Shown: positions 7,703 to 13,563 of the stretch, piece by piece
Numbering within the stretch: the stretch's first letter is position 1
Layout: each line of letters begins with the position of its first letter
Source of the DNA: Lachnospiraceae bacterium UBA3801
GTDB taxonomy: Bacteria > Bacillota > Clostridia > Lachnospirales > Lachnospiraceae
NCBI GenBank assembly: GCA_002368685.1
Contig: DFEN01000059.1
Coordinates: 1-13,563, forward strand
Reading direction: 5' to 3'
DNA length: 13,563 nucleotides
The notes under the pieces: model-generated
What the model saw: the letters and a program-made list of their open reading frames with translations, nothing else
The model's database searches: none
Told to the model about the DNA's origin: nothing
Position numbers and translations under genes: made by a program

Positions 7703-8698
7703 CTACATTTGTTCCCCATACTTGATCAGTAGTCTTACGTAGGCCTCTTCCCAAGTGCCACCGTATAAGCATTTCGCTCCTTCATCTAGAAGTGGTTTAG
7801 TTGAACTATATCTGAATTCCCCTTCCTTACAAGGGAAGATATAGAAGTCTACCCCAAGAGCATTGCATTTTCTTAGAAGTGAAAGGGCTGATGTCGGTCC
7901 ATCTCCTTCTGTGTTTACTGTGCTCGAATGATACATACCATGCAGCACTGCCTTCACTCCATCCAAATTATATCTATCGTAGTTAATTCCTACGTATGGT
8001 TTGATGAAGAGAATGTTGTCGCTTAAGCCCCCTACCAAAGCAAGCGGATTTGCATCCTGCGAAGAAATCGTATTCTCTAAATGTTTAGGCTCTTCATATG
8101 ACGCCATACCAAGTTCAAACCATTTAAGAGACTCATCCTCTATCAGCTTACTGTATTCTATCATATCCTTGCTGTAGAAGTCTTCTGAATAGTCCCCGCA
8201 CTCTTCGAGATGAGTTGCATGATGCACGTAGGATACACCATCCATATTTCTGTAAATGACATATGCTCCGCTCATTTTTCTTGCTCTAAGCCATTCTATA
8301 AGAGCCACTGATTTATCGAAGTTATCTACGCCATTACTCTCAGGGTCTGAAAGAATTCGGTGCGCCGATACCATCATCACTGGGCGACCAATGTCCTTTA
8401 GTAAAACTCCCATAAGCGCCGACGTAAGATGGAGCGTATCCGTTCCGTGAAGGAACATTACACCATCGTAGCTTTCTAGGTTCGTATCCCTCAGCACCTT
8501 AATCAGCTTATTCCATTTATCAATAGTCATATTTTCGCTAAGCGTATTTATTGGAGCTATTACCTCTATACCCTCATACTTTGAAATGAGCTTTGCCACT
8601 GCATCGTCAATATTCAGATCATTTAAACCATTTTCATTTTTCTCAGACAGAATAGTTCCGCCAGTTATTATTAATAGTATTCTCATTTGTTTATCCAT
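7703..8698 (-). CDS. Asparaginase/glutaminase-family protein (altered active site)
   Basis: A 331-residue protein without a signal peptide, of the L-asparaginase type I length. It has the first family motif ITGGTI (residues 11-16, nucleophile Thr15), the substrate Ser in LSENM (53-57, Ser54) and the second motif HGTDT (84-88, Thr86-Asp87). The C-terminal domain ends with GGTWEEAYVRLL (313-324), the usual end motif. By eye, the family's catalytic Lys after the mid-domain Asp-Gly aligns with His159 (DGVSYVHH), so activity or substrate may differ from a standard asparaginase. The start at 8698 has GGAAG upstream; a GTG at 8713 and an ATG at 8686 are alternatives. It is the first gene of an operon with the GH3 enzyme 43 bases downstream. 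Asparagine or glutamine hydrolysis is the family default, not demonstrated. Confidence 0.85.
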   Translation of the reverse strand: MDKQMRILLIITGGTILSEKNENGLNDLNIDDAVAKLISKYEGIEVIAPINTLSENMTIDKWNKLIKVLRDTNLESYDGVMFLHGTDTLHLTSALMGVLLKDIGRPVMMVSAHRILSDPESNGVDNFDKSVALIEWLRARKMSGAYVIYRNMDGVSYVHHATHLEECGDYSEDFYSKDMIEYSKLIEDESLKWFELGMASYEEPKHLENTISSQDANPLALVGGLSDNILFIKPYVGINYDRYNLDGVKAVLHGMYHSSTVNTEGDGPTSALSLLRKCNALGVDFYIFPCKEGEFRYSSTKPLLDEGAKCLYGGTWEEAYVRLLIKYGEQM

Positions 8699-8781
8699 AC
8701 TTGCTTCCAGCACTCATATCATTTTGATCCTTACTCAGGATAACTGTATCTCTAATAAAGTAATTCTATTTTAATTTCACT

Positions 8782-8790
8782 ATGATAGCA
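8782..8790 (-). promoter_or_regulatory. Extended -10 promoter of the asparaginase-GH3-acyltransferase operon
   Basis: The minus strand reads TGCTATCAT, a TGn-extended -10 with five of six consensus bases. No clear -35 is present at standard spacing. The leader would be about 75 bases. It is the best candidate I find between 8699 and 8901 on this strand. Confidence 0.45.
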
Positions 8791-8816
8791 AGGCGAAAAT
8801 TAGGGGCATTATTCCT

Positions 8817-8845
8817 TTGACTTTAACTTGTGGCAACATTATACT
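8817..8845 (+). promoter_or_regulatory. Promoter of the CstA-type transporter gene
   Basis: TTGACT (8817-8822) and TATACT (8840-8845) are separated by exactly 17 bases; each differs from consensus at one position. Transcription should begin near 8852, giving a leader of about 50 bases that ends with AGGAGAAGG (8891-8899) before the ATG at 8902. This is a strong housekeeping-sigma promoter. Confidence 0.8.
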
Positions 8846-8901
8846 TCATTGTAGGGTGTAAGGTTTTTAGAAATATAATTTTAAATGCTTAGGAGAAGGG
8901 T

Positions 8902-10320
8902 ATGATATCATTATTACTATCTTTTGTCGTGCTTATTATCGGTTATTTGTTATATGGAAAACTTACTGAAAAGATCTTTAGTCCAGACGACCGGATGACG
9001 CCTGCAACTATCATGGAGGACGGCGTGGACTACGTTCCTATGAAGACCTGGAAAGCTTATCTGGTTCAGCTGCTTAACATTGCCGGAACCGGTCCTATCT
9101 TCGGCGCACTTATGGGTGCTTGCTTCGGTCCAATTGTTTTTCTATGGATCATCCTCGGAGCAGTTTTTGCCGGCGCCGTTCACGATTACATGGTGGGTAT
9201 GATATCTGAGAGAAACGAAGGCAAATCCATTGCCGAACTATCAGGTATATATCTTGGAAATGTAGCCAAGTGGATTATGCGACTCTTTTCCGTTCTTCTT
9301 CTAATCCTGACAGGAACAGTATTCGTTAACAGCCCCGCAGCACTGATTTCTAAACTAACTCCAAAATCATTAAATGAAAACTTCTGGATAATCGTTATCC
9401 TGTTATATTATGTACTTGCGACTCTGCTCCCTATCGACAAGATAATTGGAAAGCTTTATCCTATCTTCGGTGTAATTCTGATCACTATGGCCGTCTGCAT
9501 TATGGGCGGTATAATATTCGGCGGCTACAGGATACCTGAAATAAGTCTTACAAATCTTCATCCAGAAGGTTTGCCAGTTTGGCCATATATGTTTGTAACT
9601 GTAGCCTGTGGCGCGATTTCCGGATTCCACGCCACACAATCTCCTATGATTTCCAAATGTATAACCTCCGAAAAGGAAGGTAGAAAAATATTCTACGGTG
9701 CAATGATATCAGAATCTGTTATTGCACTTGTTTGGGCAGCTGGAGGAGTTGCTTTCTATGGAACAACACAGCTTCTGAACAGCAACCTCACAAAGCTTGG
9801 TCAGTCAGGTGTTGTTTACGATATCTCAACCGGAATGCTTGGTCCTATCGGCGGAGTACTTGCAGTCGTTGGAGTTGTTGCTTGTCCAATCACTTCTGGC
9901 GATACAGCCTTTAGAAGCGCTCGTCTCATTCTTAGTGAAGTAACCAAGCTGAATCAGAAGTCTATAAGAAATCGTCTCATCATAACCCTTCCACTACTTA
10001 CGATTGGTGCGGTTCTTACAAAGCTCGACTTCAATGTTCTGTGGAGATATTTCTCTTGGAGTAACCAGACTCTCGCGATGATCAGTCTCTGGGTCGCAAC
10101 TGCTTATCTAATAAAAAATACCAGGCACAGCCTGTTCAGTTTAATGACAGCCATCCCTGGTTCCTTTATGTCAGCCGTGAGTCTGACATATATTCTTATG
10201 GCAAAGGAAGGCTTTAAGCTAAGCTCTTCTATCGCTTATCCAGTCGGAATAATCTTTGCCACTGTTCTATTTTGTTTTTATCTATTCAAGCTAAGCCAAA
10301 ACAAGAAATCTGTGAGTTAA
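8902..10320 (+). CDS. cstA: CstA-family carbon starvation transporter (short form)
   Basis: A 472-residue membrane protein with about twelve to fourteen helices. CstA motifs are GTGPIFGALMGACFGP (residues 62-77), HDYMVGM (94-100), GFHATQSP (241-248) and CPITSGDTAFRSAR (328-341). In E. coli the family imports pyruvate and has been linked to peptide uptake during carbon starvation. This protein is shorter than the roughly 700-residue E. coli CstA and matches the short clostridial type lacking the C-terminal extension. It starts with a strong AGGAGAAGG site and its own near-consensus promoter and appears monocistronic, with a converging gene 13 bases beyond its stop. No CRP-like or other operator is visible. 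Pyruvate as substrate is inferred from the family. Confidence 0.92.
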   Translation: MISLLLSFVVLIIGYLLYGKLTEKIFSPDDRMTPATIMEDGVDYVPMKTWKAYLVQLLNIAGTGPIFGALMGACFGPIVFLWIILGAVFAGAVHDYMVGMISERNEGKSIAELSGIYLGNVAKWIMRLFSVLLLILTGTVFVNSPAALISKLTPKSLNENFWIIVILLYYVLATLLPIDKIIGKLYPIFGVILITMAVCIMGGIIFGGYRIPEISLTNLHPEGLPVWPYMFVTVACGAISGFHATQSPMISKCITSEKEGRKIFYGAMISESVIALVWAAGGVAFYGTTQLLNSNLTKLGQSGVVYDISTGMLGPIGGVLAVVGVVACPITSGDTAFRSARLILSEVTKLNQKSIRNRLIITLPLLTIGAVLTKLDFNVLWRYFSWSNQTLAMISLWVATAYLIKNTRHSLFSLMTAIPGSFMSAVSLTYILMAKEGFKLSSSIAYPVGIIFATVLFCFYLFKLSQNKKSVS

Positions 10321-10333
10321 TATTTTTCTAGTA

Positions 10334-11479
10334 TTAATATTCATCTAAGAAGTGATGGCGAACGCCGTCCTTCTTATATGCAATTACTGTGCTTAAATTT
10401 ACATTTTCAACACTCTTGAAGATGTTAGATTCAACAAAAGGATTTTCCTTCTTGAGCTCTGCAATCAGTTTCTTAGTTTCCAAGCGTTTTGAGGATGTAG
10501 TCCCATCCTCGTGACAGGTCGTACAGGTTTCTGTAAAATGACAAGCACACTGTAGGAAATGTAGATCATTATAATCGCGCCATGCACATATATCACTTTC
10601 TCTAACTAGATAGAGTGGTCTGATAAGTTCCATTCCTTCAAAGTTCGTACTATGAAGCTTAGGCATCATAGTCTGTACCTGCGCGCCGTAGAGCATTCCC
10701 ATAAGGATAGTTTCTATTACATCATCATAGTGATGTCCCAAAGCTATCTTGTTGCATCCTAGTTCTTTAGCCTTACTATATAGATAGCCTCTACGCATTC
10801 TTGCACAGAGGTAGCATGGACTCTTCTCGATAGTATCCACTGTATCAAAGATATCACTTTCGAAGATTGTAATAGGTATTCCTAGAGCCTTTGCGTTACT
10901 CTCTATAAGCGCCCTATTATCCTTGTTATATCCCGGATCCATAACTAGGAAAGTCAGTTCAAAGTTACACTGTCTATGCCTCTGAATCTCTTGGAAGAGC
11001 TTTGCCATAAGCATCGAATCTTTTCCGCCAGATATACAAACTGCTATACGGTCTCCTTCCTCTATCAGCCTGTAGTTCTTGCAAGCTTTGGCGAAAGGGG
11101 TAAACAGCTGTTTATGGAACTTCTTTTGGATGCTCTTCTCTGCCTTCTTCTGTTTCTCTTCCGCATCACCTTCATTTGCGAGTAATGCACGGACGTATCC
11201 TATATATCCTCCTTCGAGACTATAATACTCCCGTCCCTCAGGAAATTGTTCCTCATCAAACTCCTTAGTTCTTCTACCTATCTCACAATAAAGTATGCAA
11301 GTCTTACCCTCAGGCAGCTTCTCTATATCAGCTCTTATCTCCTCTGAGTCTCTATCAAAATCAATAGCTACAGCACCAGGAATCATGCCATAGTTCCTAA
11401 GACCTTCATCTCTTATATCTATCAGGACATACGAATTCTTTTTTAATTTACTAAAATCTTCAAATGATATCTCTTGCAT
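10334..11479 (-). CDS. Rhodanese domain fused to TtcA-like PP-loop tRNA thiolation enzyme
   Basis: A 381-residue cytoplasmic fusion. Residues 1-100 are a rhodanese domain with VLIDIRDEG (18-26) and the active loop YCEIGRR, where Cys65 would carry a persulfide. After a charged linker (103-120) comes an adenine-nucleotide alpha-hydrolase (PP-loop) domain: SGGKDS at 150-155 binds ATP, PCYLCARMRRGYLY (221-234) supplies Cys222 and Cys225, LGHHYDDVIET (247-257) is typical of TtcA/TilS, and CACHFTETCTTC (311-322) contains candidates for the third cluster-bound Cys. TtcA-type enzymes use a [4Fe-4S] cluster to make 2-thiocytidine in tRNA; the fused rhodanese could pass sulfur to it. The target base is not certain. 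It is the last gene of an operon, 23 bases after the flavoprotein, with a GAGAAG ribosome site. No strong terminator follows. Confidence 0.87.
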   Translation of the reverse strand: MQEISFEDFSKLKKNSYVLIDIRDEGLRNYGMIPGAVAIDFDRDSEEIRADIEKLPEGKTCILYCEIGRRTKEFDEEQFPEGREYYSLEGGYIGYVRALLANEGDAEEKQKKAEKSIQKKFHKQLFTPFAKACKNYRLIEEGDRIAVCISGGKDSMLMAKLFQEIQRHRQCNFELTFLVMDPGYNKDNRALIESNAKALGIPITIFESDIFDTVDTIEKSPCYLCARMRRGYLYSKAKELGCNKIALGHHYDDVIETILMGMLYGAQVQTMMPKLHSTNFEGMELIRPLYLVRESDICAWRDYNDLHFLQCACHFTETCTTCHEDGTTSSKRLETKKLIAELKKENPFVESNIFKSVENVNLSTVIAYKKDGVRHHFLDEY

Positions 11480-11502
11480 TATACTACTTCTCTTTATAAC
11501 AT

Positions 11503-12123
11503 TTAGTCGTTTATAAAATGTGTCCAGGCATGTTCTTCTGTCTTAGGCATTCCGTACTTCTCTTTTCCAAGCGCGATACTCTTCATAAGAAATGTCATAT
11601 TTCTAGCCAGGACTCTAACGGTCTGAAGACCTTCTAGATCCTTAGCAGCCTGTCCCTTTTCTCTTCCATGAACACTGTTCCAATACTGACTTGAAACAAC
11701 TGGCATGTTACTGATAGTAAAATACTTATTTAGCTCATCAAAGGTAGCTGAAGCACCACCTCGTCTACAGCAAACAACACTAGCACCAACCTTCATACTC
11801 TTATCAAAATGAGAGCTATAGAATAGTCTATCCAGACATGCGATGAGTGTTGCATTTGCTGATGCATAATAAACTGGAGATGCCACTACCAGACCGTCTG
11901 CTTCTTCAAACTTCGCAGCTATCTTATTTACTGCATCGTCGAAGACACATTTTCCATTCTGTGCACAATTGCCACAAGCTATACATCCACGAATAGCCTG
12001 ATTGCCAATCTGAACAACCTCTGCTGTAACGCCTTCTTCACTAAATGTTTTAACCATTTCATCAACGGCTACGGATGTATTTCCGCCCACTCTTGGACTT
12101 CCATTAATTATAAGTACTTTCAT
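11503..12123 (-). CDS. Flavodoxin-fold NAD(P)H-dependent FMN reductase / iron-sulfur flavoprotein-like
   Basis: A 206-residue flavodoxin-like protein. LIINGSPRVGGNTS (residues 4-17) is the FMN phosphate loop, and ASPVYYASANATLIACLDR (80-98) the usual flavin-binding turn of the NADPH-dependent FMN reductase family. Between them GCIACGNCAQNGKC places Cys47, Cys50, Cys53 and Cys59 in a Cys-x2-Cys-x2-Cys-x5-Cys pattern, the compact cluster motif of iron-sulfur flavoproteins. It may thus carry FMN and a [4Fe-4S] cluster and shuttle electrons in the cytoplasm. The ATG at 12123 follows AAGGAG and lies inside the end of the upstream membrane-protein gene (20-base overlap), so the two are coupled. Downstream is the rhodanese-TtcA fusion. 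The substrate or electron partner is unknown; members lacking a bound cluster also have similar Cys residues. Confidence 0.85.
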   Translation of the reverse strand: MKVLIINGSPRVGGNTSVAVDEMVKTFSEEGVTAEVVQIGNQAIRGCIACGNCAQNGKCVFDDAVNKIAAKFEEADGLVVASPVYYASANATLIACLDRLFYSSHFDKSMKVGASVVCCRRGGASATFDELNKYFTISNMPVVSSQYWNSVHGREKGQAAKDLEGLQTVRVLARNMTFLMKSIALGKEKYGMPKTEEHAWTHFIND

Positions 12124-12595
12124 ATTGATTCACTCCTTTTACGTTAGTGCCTATTATACCATATCTACTAATTGCAACCATTACCATAACAGATGCAATC
12201 ATCGAAAATGGAGAGACAACAAAGTTTACCATTGGCATTATAGAATTCATTGCGGCTAAATATTCTGCGCCTTTTCTCGAAACAGCAACCGTTACTAATG
12301 CTGTCACTATAGGAATGAGTATATGTATTACAATATATACCACAATCATAATTATCCCCACCACTCTTCTTGAGTCAGACTCCGTAGTAACCATCACGAG
12401 ATAATATACTATATAGAGTAACATGATGACGCATTGAATAAAAAAGCTTGGCGGAATGGTTGTTTCAGTTATTGTTATATGCTCCGAATAAAAAGACTTC
12501 TGAGCAAGCACGAGTATCAGAAAACTGACTACACATATTGCTTGCAATATTAGTGCTGCAATCATTGGTGTTTTAATACATTTTTCTAGTTTCAT
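12104..12595 (-). CDS. Unrecognised four-helix membrane protein
   Basis: I do not recognise this 163-residue protein. It begins with a short basic stretch and has four predicted membrane segments at about residues 10-31, 50-70, 77-105 and 117-143, separated by short charged loops (TESDSRR at 71-77, SRKGAEY at 106-112), with a polar C-terminal tail. No catalytic motif is visible. The ATG at 12595 follows AGGAAGG (12599-12605); a longer in-frame version to 12655 would start inside the promoter region and is rejected. It is the first gene of an operon with the flavoprotein and the rhodanese-TtcA fusion, overlapping the flavoprotein gene by 20 bases. The operon suggests a link to redox or sulfur handling, but membrane anchoring or transport is only a guess. 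Confidence 0.7.
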   Translation of the reverse strand: MKLEKCIKTPMIAALILQAICVVSFLILVLAQKSFYSEHITITETTIPPSFFIQCVIMLLYIVYYLVMVTTESDSRRVVGIIMIVVYIVIHILIPIVTALVTVAVSRKGAEYLAAMNSIMPMVNFVVSPFSMIASVMVMVAISRYGIIGTNVKGVNQYESTYN

Positions 12596-12643
12596 TTTCC
12601 TTCCTTTACCATATAAATCATTAACCTTCAGAACTACTGTTCC

Positions 12644-12652
12644 ATAATACCA
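12644..12652 (-). promoter_or_regulatory. Extended -10 promoter of the membrane protein-flavoprotein-TtcA operon
   Basis: The minus strand reads TGGTATTAT, with five of six -10 consensus bases and a TGn extension; a good -35 at 16-18 bases is missing. The leader would be about 42 bases, ending in the AGGAAGG site before the ATG at 12595. It lies between the HAD stop codon and the operon. Confidence 0.5.
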
Positions 12653-12679
12653 CAAATCAAAAGAAAGACGTTAATTATT

Positions 12680-13399
12680 TCACGTACGTTTTTCATTGGC
12701 CCAGTTTTCTAGGACATCATACAATTCATCAAATGAGGCTGCGCAGTAGTTGATATCATATCTAGTCATGGCTTCTTCTACATTTCCAGATGGCATAAAC
12801 CACACCGAATCCATGGAAGCATTTTGTGCCCCAAGCATATCGGATGAAAGCGAATCCCCGATCATGATACAGTATTTCTTAGGTTCTCCAATACGTTCCA
12901 AACATATATCAAAAAAAACAGGATCTGGTTTTGCTACTCCGAGATCTTCGCTAATGAATACATCATCTATATACTGATCTAATCCCGTCGAAGCTATTCT
13001 ACCCATTGCATTAACGGTCGCGCCATTGGAGGCGATGTAGATTCGGGCATCTGGGATATTTTCTTTTAGCTTCTTGATGAAGTCCCCTGCCCCCTCCATT
13101 AGGATTCCATTCACAGACATTGTTTTGATAAAGCTATCATTGATTGTAATCGGATCCAGAAAAGAAGTATCTCCGTCACATAGATCTAATACATACTGAA
13201 ACCTTTTGGAAAAAAGCTCTGTACGTGAGATAGTTCCTTTTTCTAATTCCAACCAGAGAGATTTATTATATACTTTAAAAACCTGATATATCTCATCTGA
13301 AAACGATAGGCCATTTGACTCCAGCACTATACCCAGCGCTTTATATTCTGTTGCATGAAAGTCTAGTAATGTCTGATCTAAATCAAAGATAAAGTTCAT
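12680..13399 (-). CDS. HAD-superfamily hydrolase, YjjG-like nucleotidase
   Basis: A 239-residue cytoplasmic phosphatase. The four HAD motifs are present: FDLDQT (residues 5-10, nucleophile Asp6 and acid Asp8), IASNG (122-126, Ser124), VAKPDP (155-160, Lys157) and IGDSLSSD (180-187, Asp182 and Asp187). A helical C1-type cap (about 15-100) sits between motifs 1 and 2. The overall pattern and length fit the YjjG / YfnB group, which dephosphorylates pyrimidine and non-canonical nucleoside monophosphates. The exact substrate is inferred from similarity and could be another small phosphate ester. GGAGG lies nine bases before the ATG at 13399, and it has its own promoter. It is probably monocistronic, since the next operon has a separate promoter. 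Confidence 0.9.
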   Translation of the reverse strand: MNFIFDLDQTLLDFHATEYKALGIVLESNGLSFSDEIYQVFKVYNKSLWLELEKGTISRTELFSKRFQYVLDLCDGDTSFLDPITINDSFIKTMSVNGILMEGAGDFIKKLKENIPDARIYIASNGATVNAMGRIASTGLDQYIDDVFISEDLGVAKPDPVFFDICLERIGEPKKYCIMIGDSLSSDMLGAQNASMDSVWFMPSGNVEEAMTRYDINYCAASFDELYDVLENWANEKRT

Positions 13400-13430
13400 T
13401 TTTTAGTGCCTCCAAACGCAGTCTATGTAC

Positions 13431-13459
13431 ATTATATCAGTAGAGCTTTCAACTATAAA
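13431..13459 (-). promoter_or_regulatory. Promoter of the HAD hydrolase gene
   Basis: The minus strand has a perfect TATAAT (13431-13436) with a TGA extension (13437-13439) and a TTTATA -35 (13454-13459) at a 17-base spacing. Transcription should start around 13424, leaving a short leader that contains the GGAGG site. Confidence 0.7.
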
Positions 13460-13479
13460 GATATATCTATTTTGAATAC

Positions 13480-13530
13480 AAAAAATGGATACCGCAGCCG
13501 ACCACTTTGGCACAACTACGGTATCCATTT
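13480..13530 (-). terminator. Intrinsic terminator of the gene entering from the right edge
   Basis: Two perfectly complementary 12-base arms (13483-13494 and 13519-13530) flank a 24-base loop. Read on the minus strand the hairpin is followed by a run of six T, partly inside the stem base. It lies upstream of the HAD promoter and about ten bases after a likely stop codon at 13540-13542, so it should end the preceding minus-strand transcript. The loop holds a smaller CCA/TGG pairing. Confidence 0.75.
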
Positions 13531-13539
13531 AATTTACTA

Positions 13540-13563
13540 TTATCCTTCAATAGATATATACTG
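13540..13563 (-). CDS. Possible C-terminal end of a gene beyond the right edge
   Basis: On the minus strand the last bases read QYISIEG followed by TAA at 13540-13542, ten bases before the terminator stem. Too little is visible to name a product; the call rests on the stop-to-terminator spacing. Another frame stays open through the hairpin and cannot be excluded. Confidence 0.3.
   Translation of the reverse strand, partial: QYISIEG

Noticed and set aside
7660..7719. In-frame 20-codon extension of the GH3 gene to an ATG at 7719, overlapping the asparaginase-like gene
   Set aside because: GH3 homology begins at the later Met and a strong GGAGGT precedes the ATG at 7659; no such site precedes 7719.
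8699..8901. Divergent region between the asparaginase-like gene and cstA as a riboswitch or regulatory RNA
   Set aside because: Only a five-pair ATCCT/AGGAT hairpin and two promoters are visible; no recognisable riboswitch fold or conserved core.
10317..10337. TTAATA/TATTAA inverted repeat between the converging cstA and rhodanese-TtcA genes as a terminator
   Set aside because: Only six A/T pairs and no clear T tract beyond; too weak to call.
12596..12655. Longer version of the four-helix membrane protein starting at 12655
   Set aside because: This stretch holds a -10 element and the ribosome binding site for the ATG at 12595, so it is most likely untranslated leader.
12682..12689. ACGTACGT palindrome at the HAD stop codon as an operator
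   Set aside because: Eight bases, within coding sequence and unsupported by a second copy; can occur by chance.

Overview
The window looks like chromosomal DNA from a strictly anaerobic, saccharolytic Clostridia bacterium, most likely a Lachnospiraceae relative of Butyrivibrio, Pseudobutyrivibrio or Roseburia. The reasons are the moderately low GC, strong AGGAGG-type ribosome binding sites, a reverse-type rubrerythrin, a LacI-type sensor fused to GGDEF, a short-form CstA, a cytoplasmic GH3 glucosidase and a CmpB-family membrane protein. The family assignment is inference from gene content only. I see no mobile element, CRISPR array, tRNA or rRNA, and no gene-free stretch longer than 300 bases.

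Left part (1-4322). A rubredoxin-rubrerythrin gene runs off the left edge on the minus strand. Next, also on the minus strand, is a 644-residue soluble protein that joins a LacI-type sugar-binding domain to a GGDEF diguanylate cyclase. Divergent from it is a plus-strand set: azlC and azlD (overlapping by one base, branched-chain amino acid exporter family) and a CmpB-family membrane protein. This set ends at a perfect bidirectional terminator hairpin.

Middle (4311-8698). A compact minus-strand operon reads asparaginase-like protein, GH3 beta-glucosidase, acyltransferase-3 membrane protein, and ends at the same hairpin. The asparaginase-like protein keeps most of the family's motifs but seems to have His where the catalytic Lys should be. 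A 203-base divergent region (8699-8901) then carries a near-consensus promoter for a plus-strand CstA-type pyruvate/peptide transporter (8902-10320).

Right part (10334-13563). The minus-strand order of transcription is: the tail of an unseen gene at the right edge and its terminator; a YjjG-like HAD phosphatase with its own promoter; then a three-gene operon of a four-helix membrane protein, an iron-sulfur flavoprotein-like reductase with a Cys-x2-Cys-x2-Cys-x5-Cys cluster motif, and a fusion of an N-terminal rhodanese domain to a TtcA-like PP-loop thiolase. The last two suggest a small redox/sulfur-transfer module, probably for tRNA thiolation.

Most of the window is ordinary metabolic and transport genes. 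The items worth a second look are the rhodanese-TtcA fusion operon, the altered asparaginase-like enzyme in a glycosidase/acyltransferase operon, the intracellular sugar-sensing diguanylate cyclase with a degenerate inhibitory site, repeated extended -10 promoters, a possibly near-leaderless azlC transcript, and a terminator hairpin that encodes the same three-residue tail and stop codon for two converging genes.
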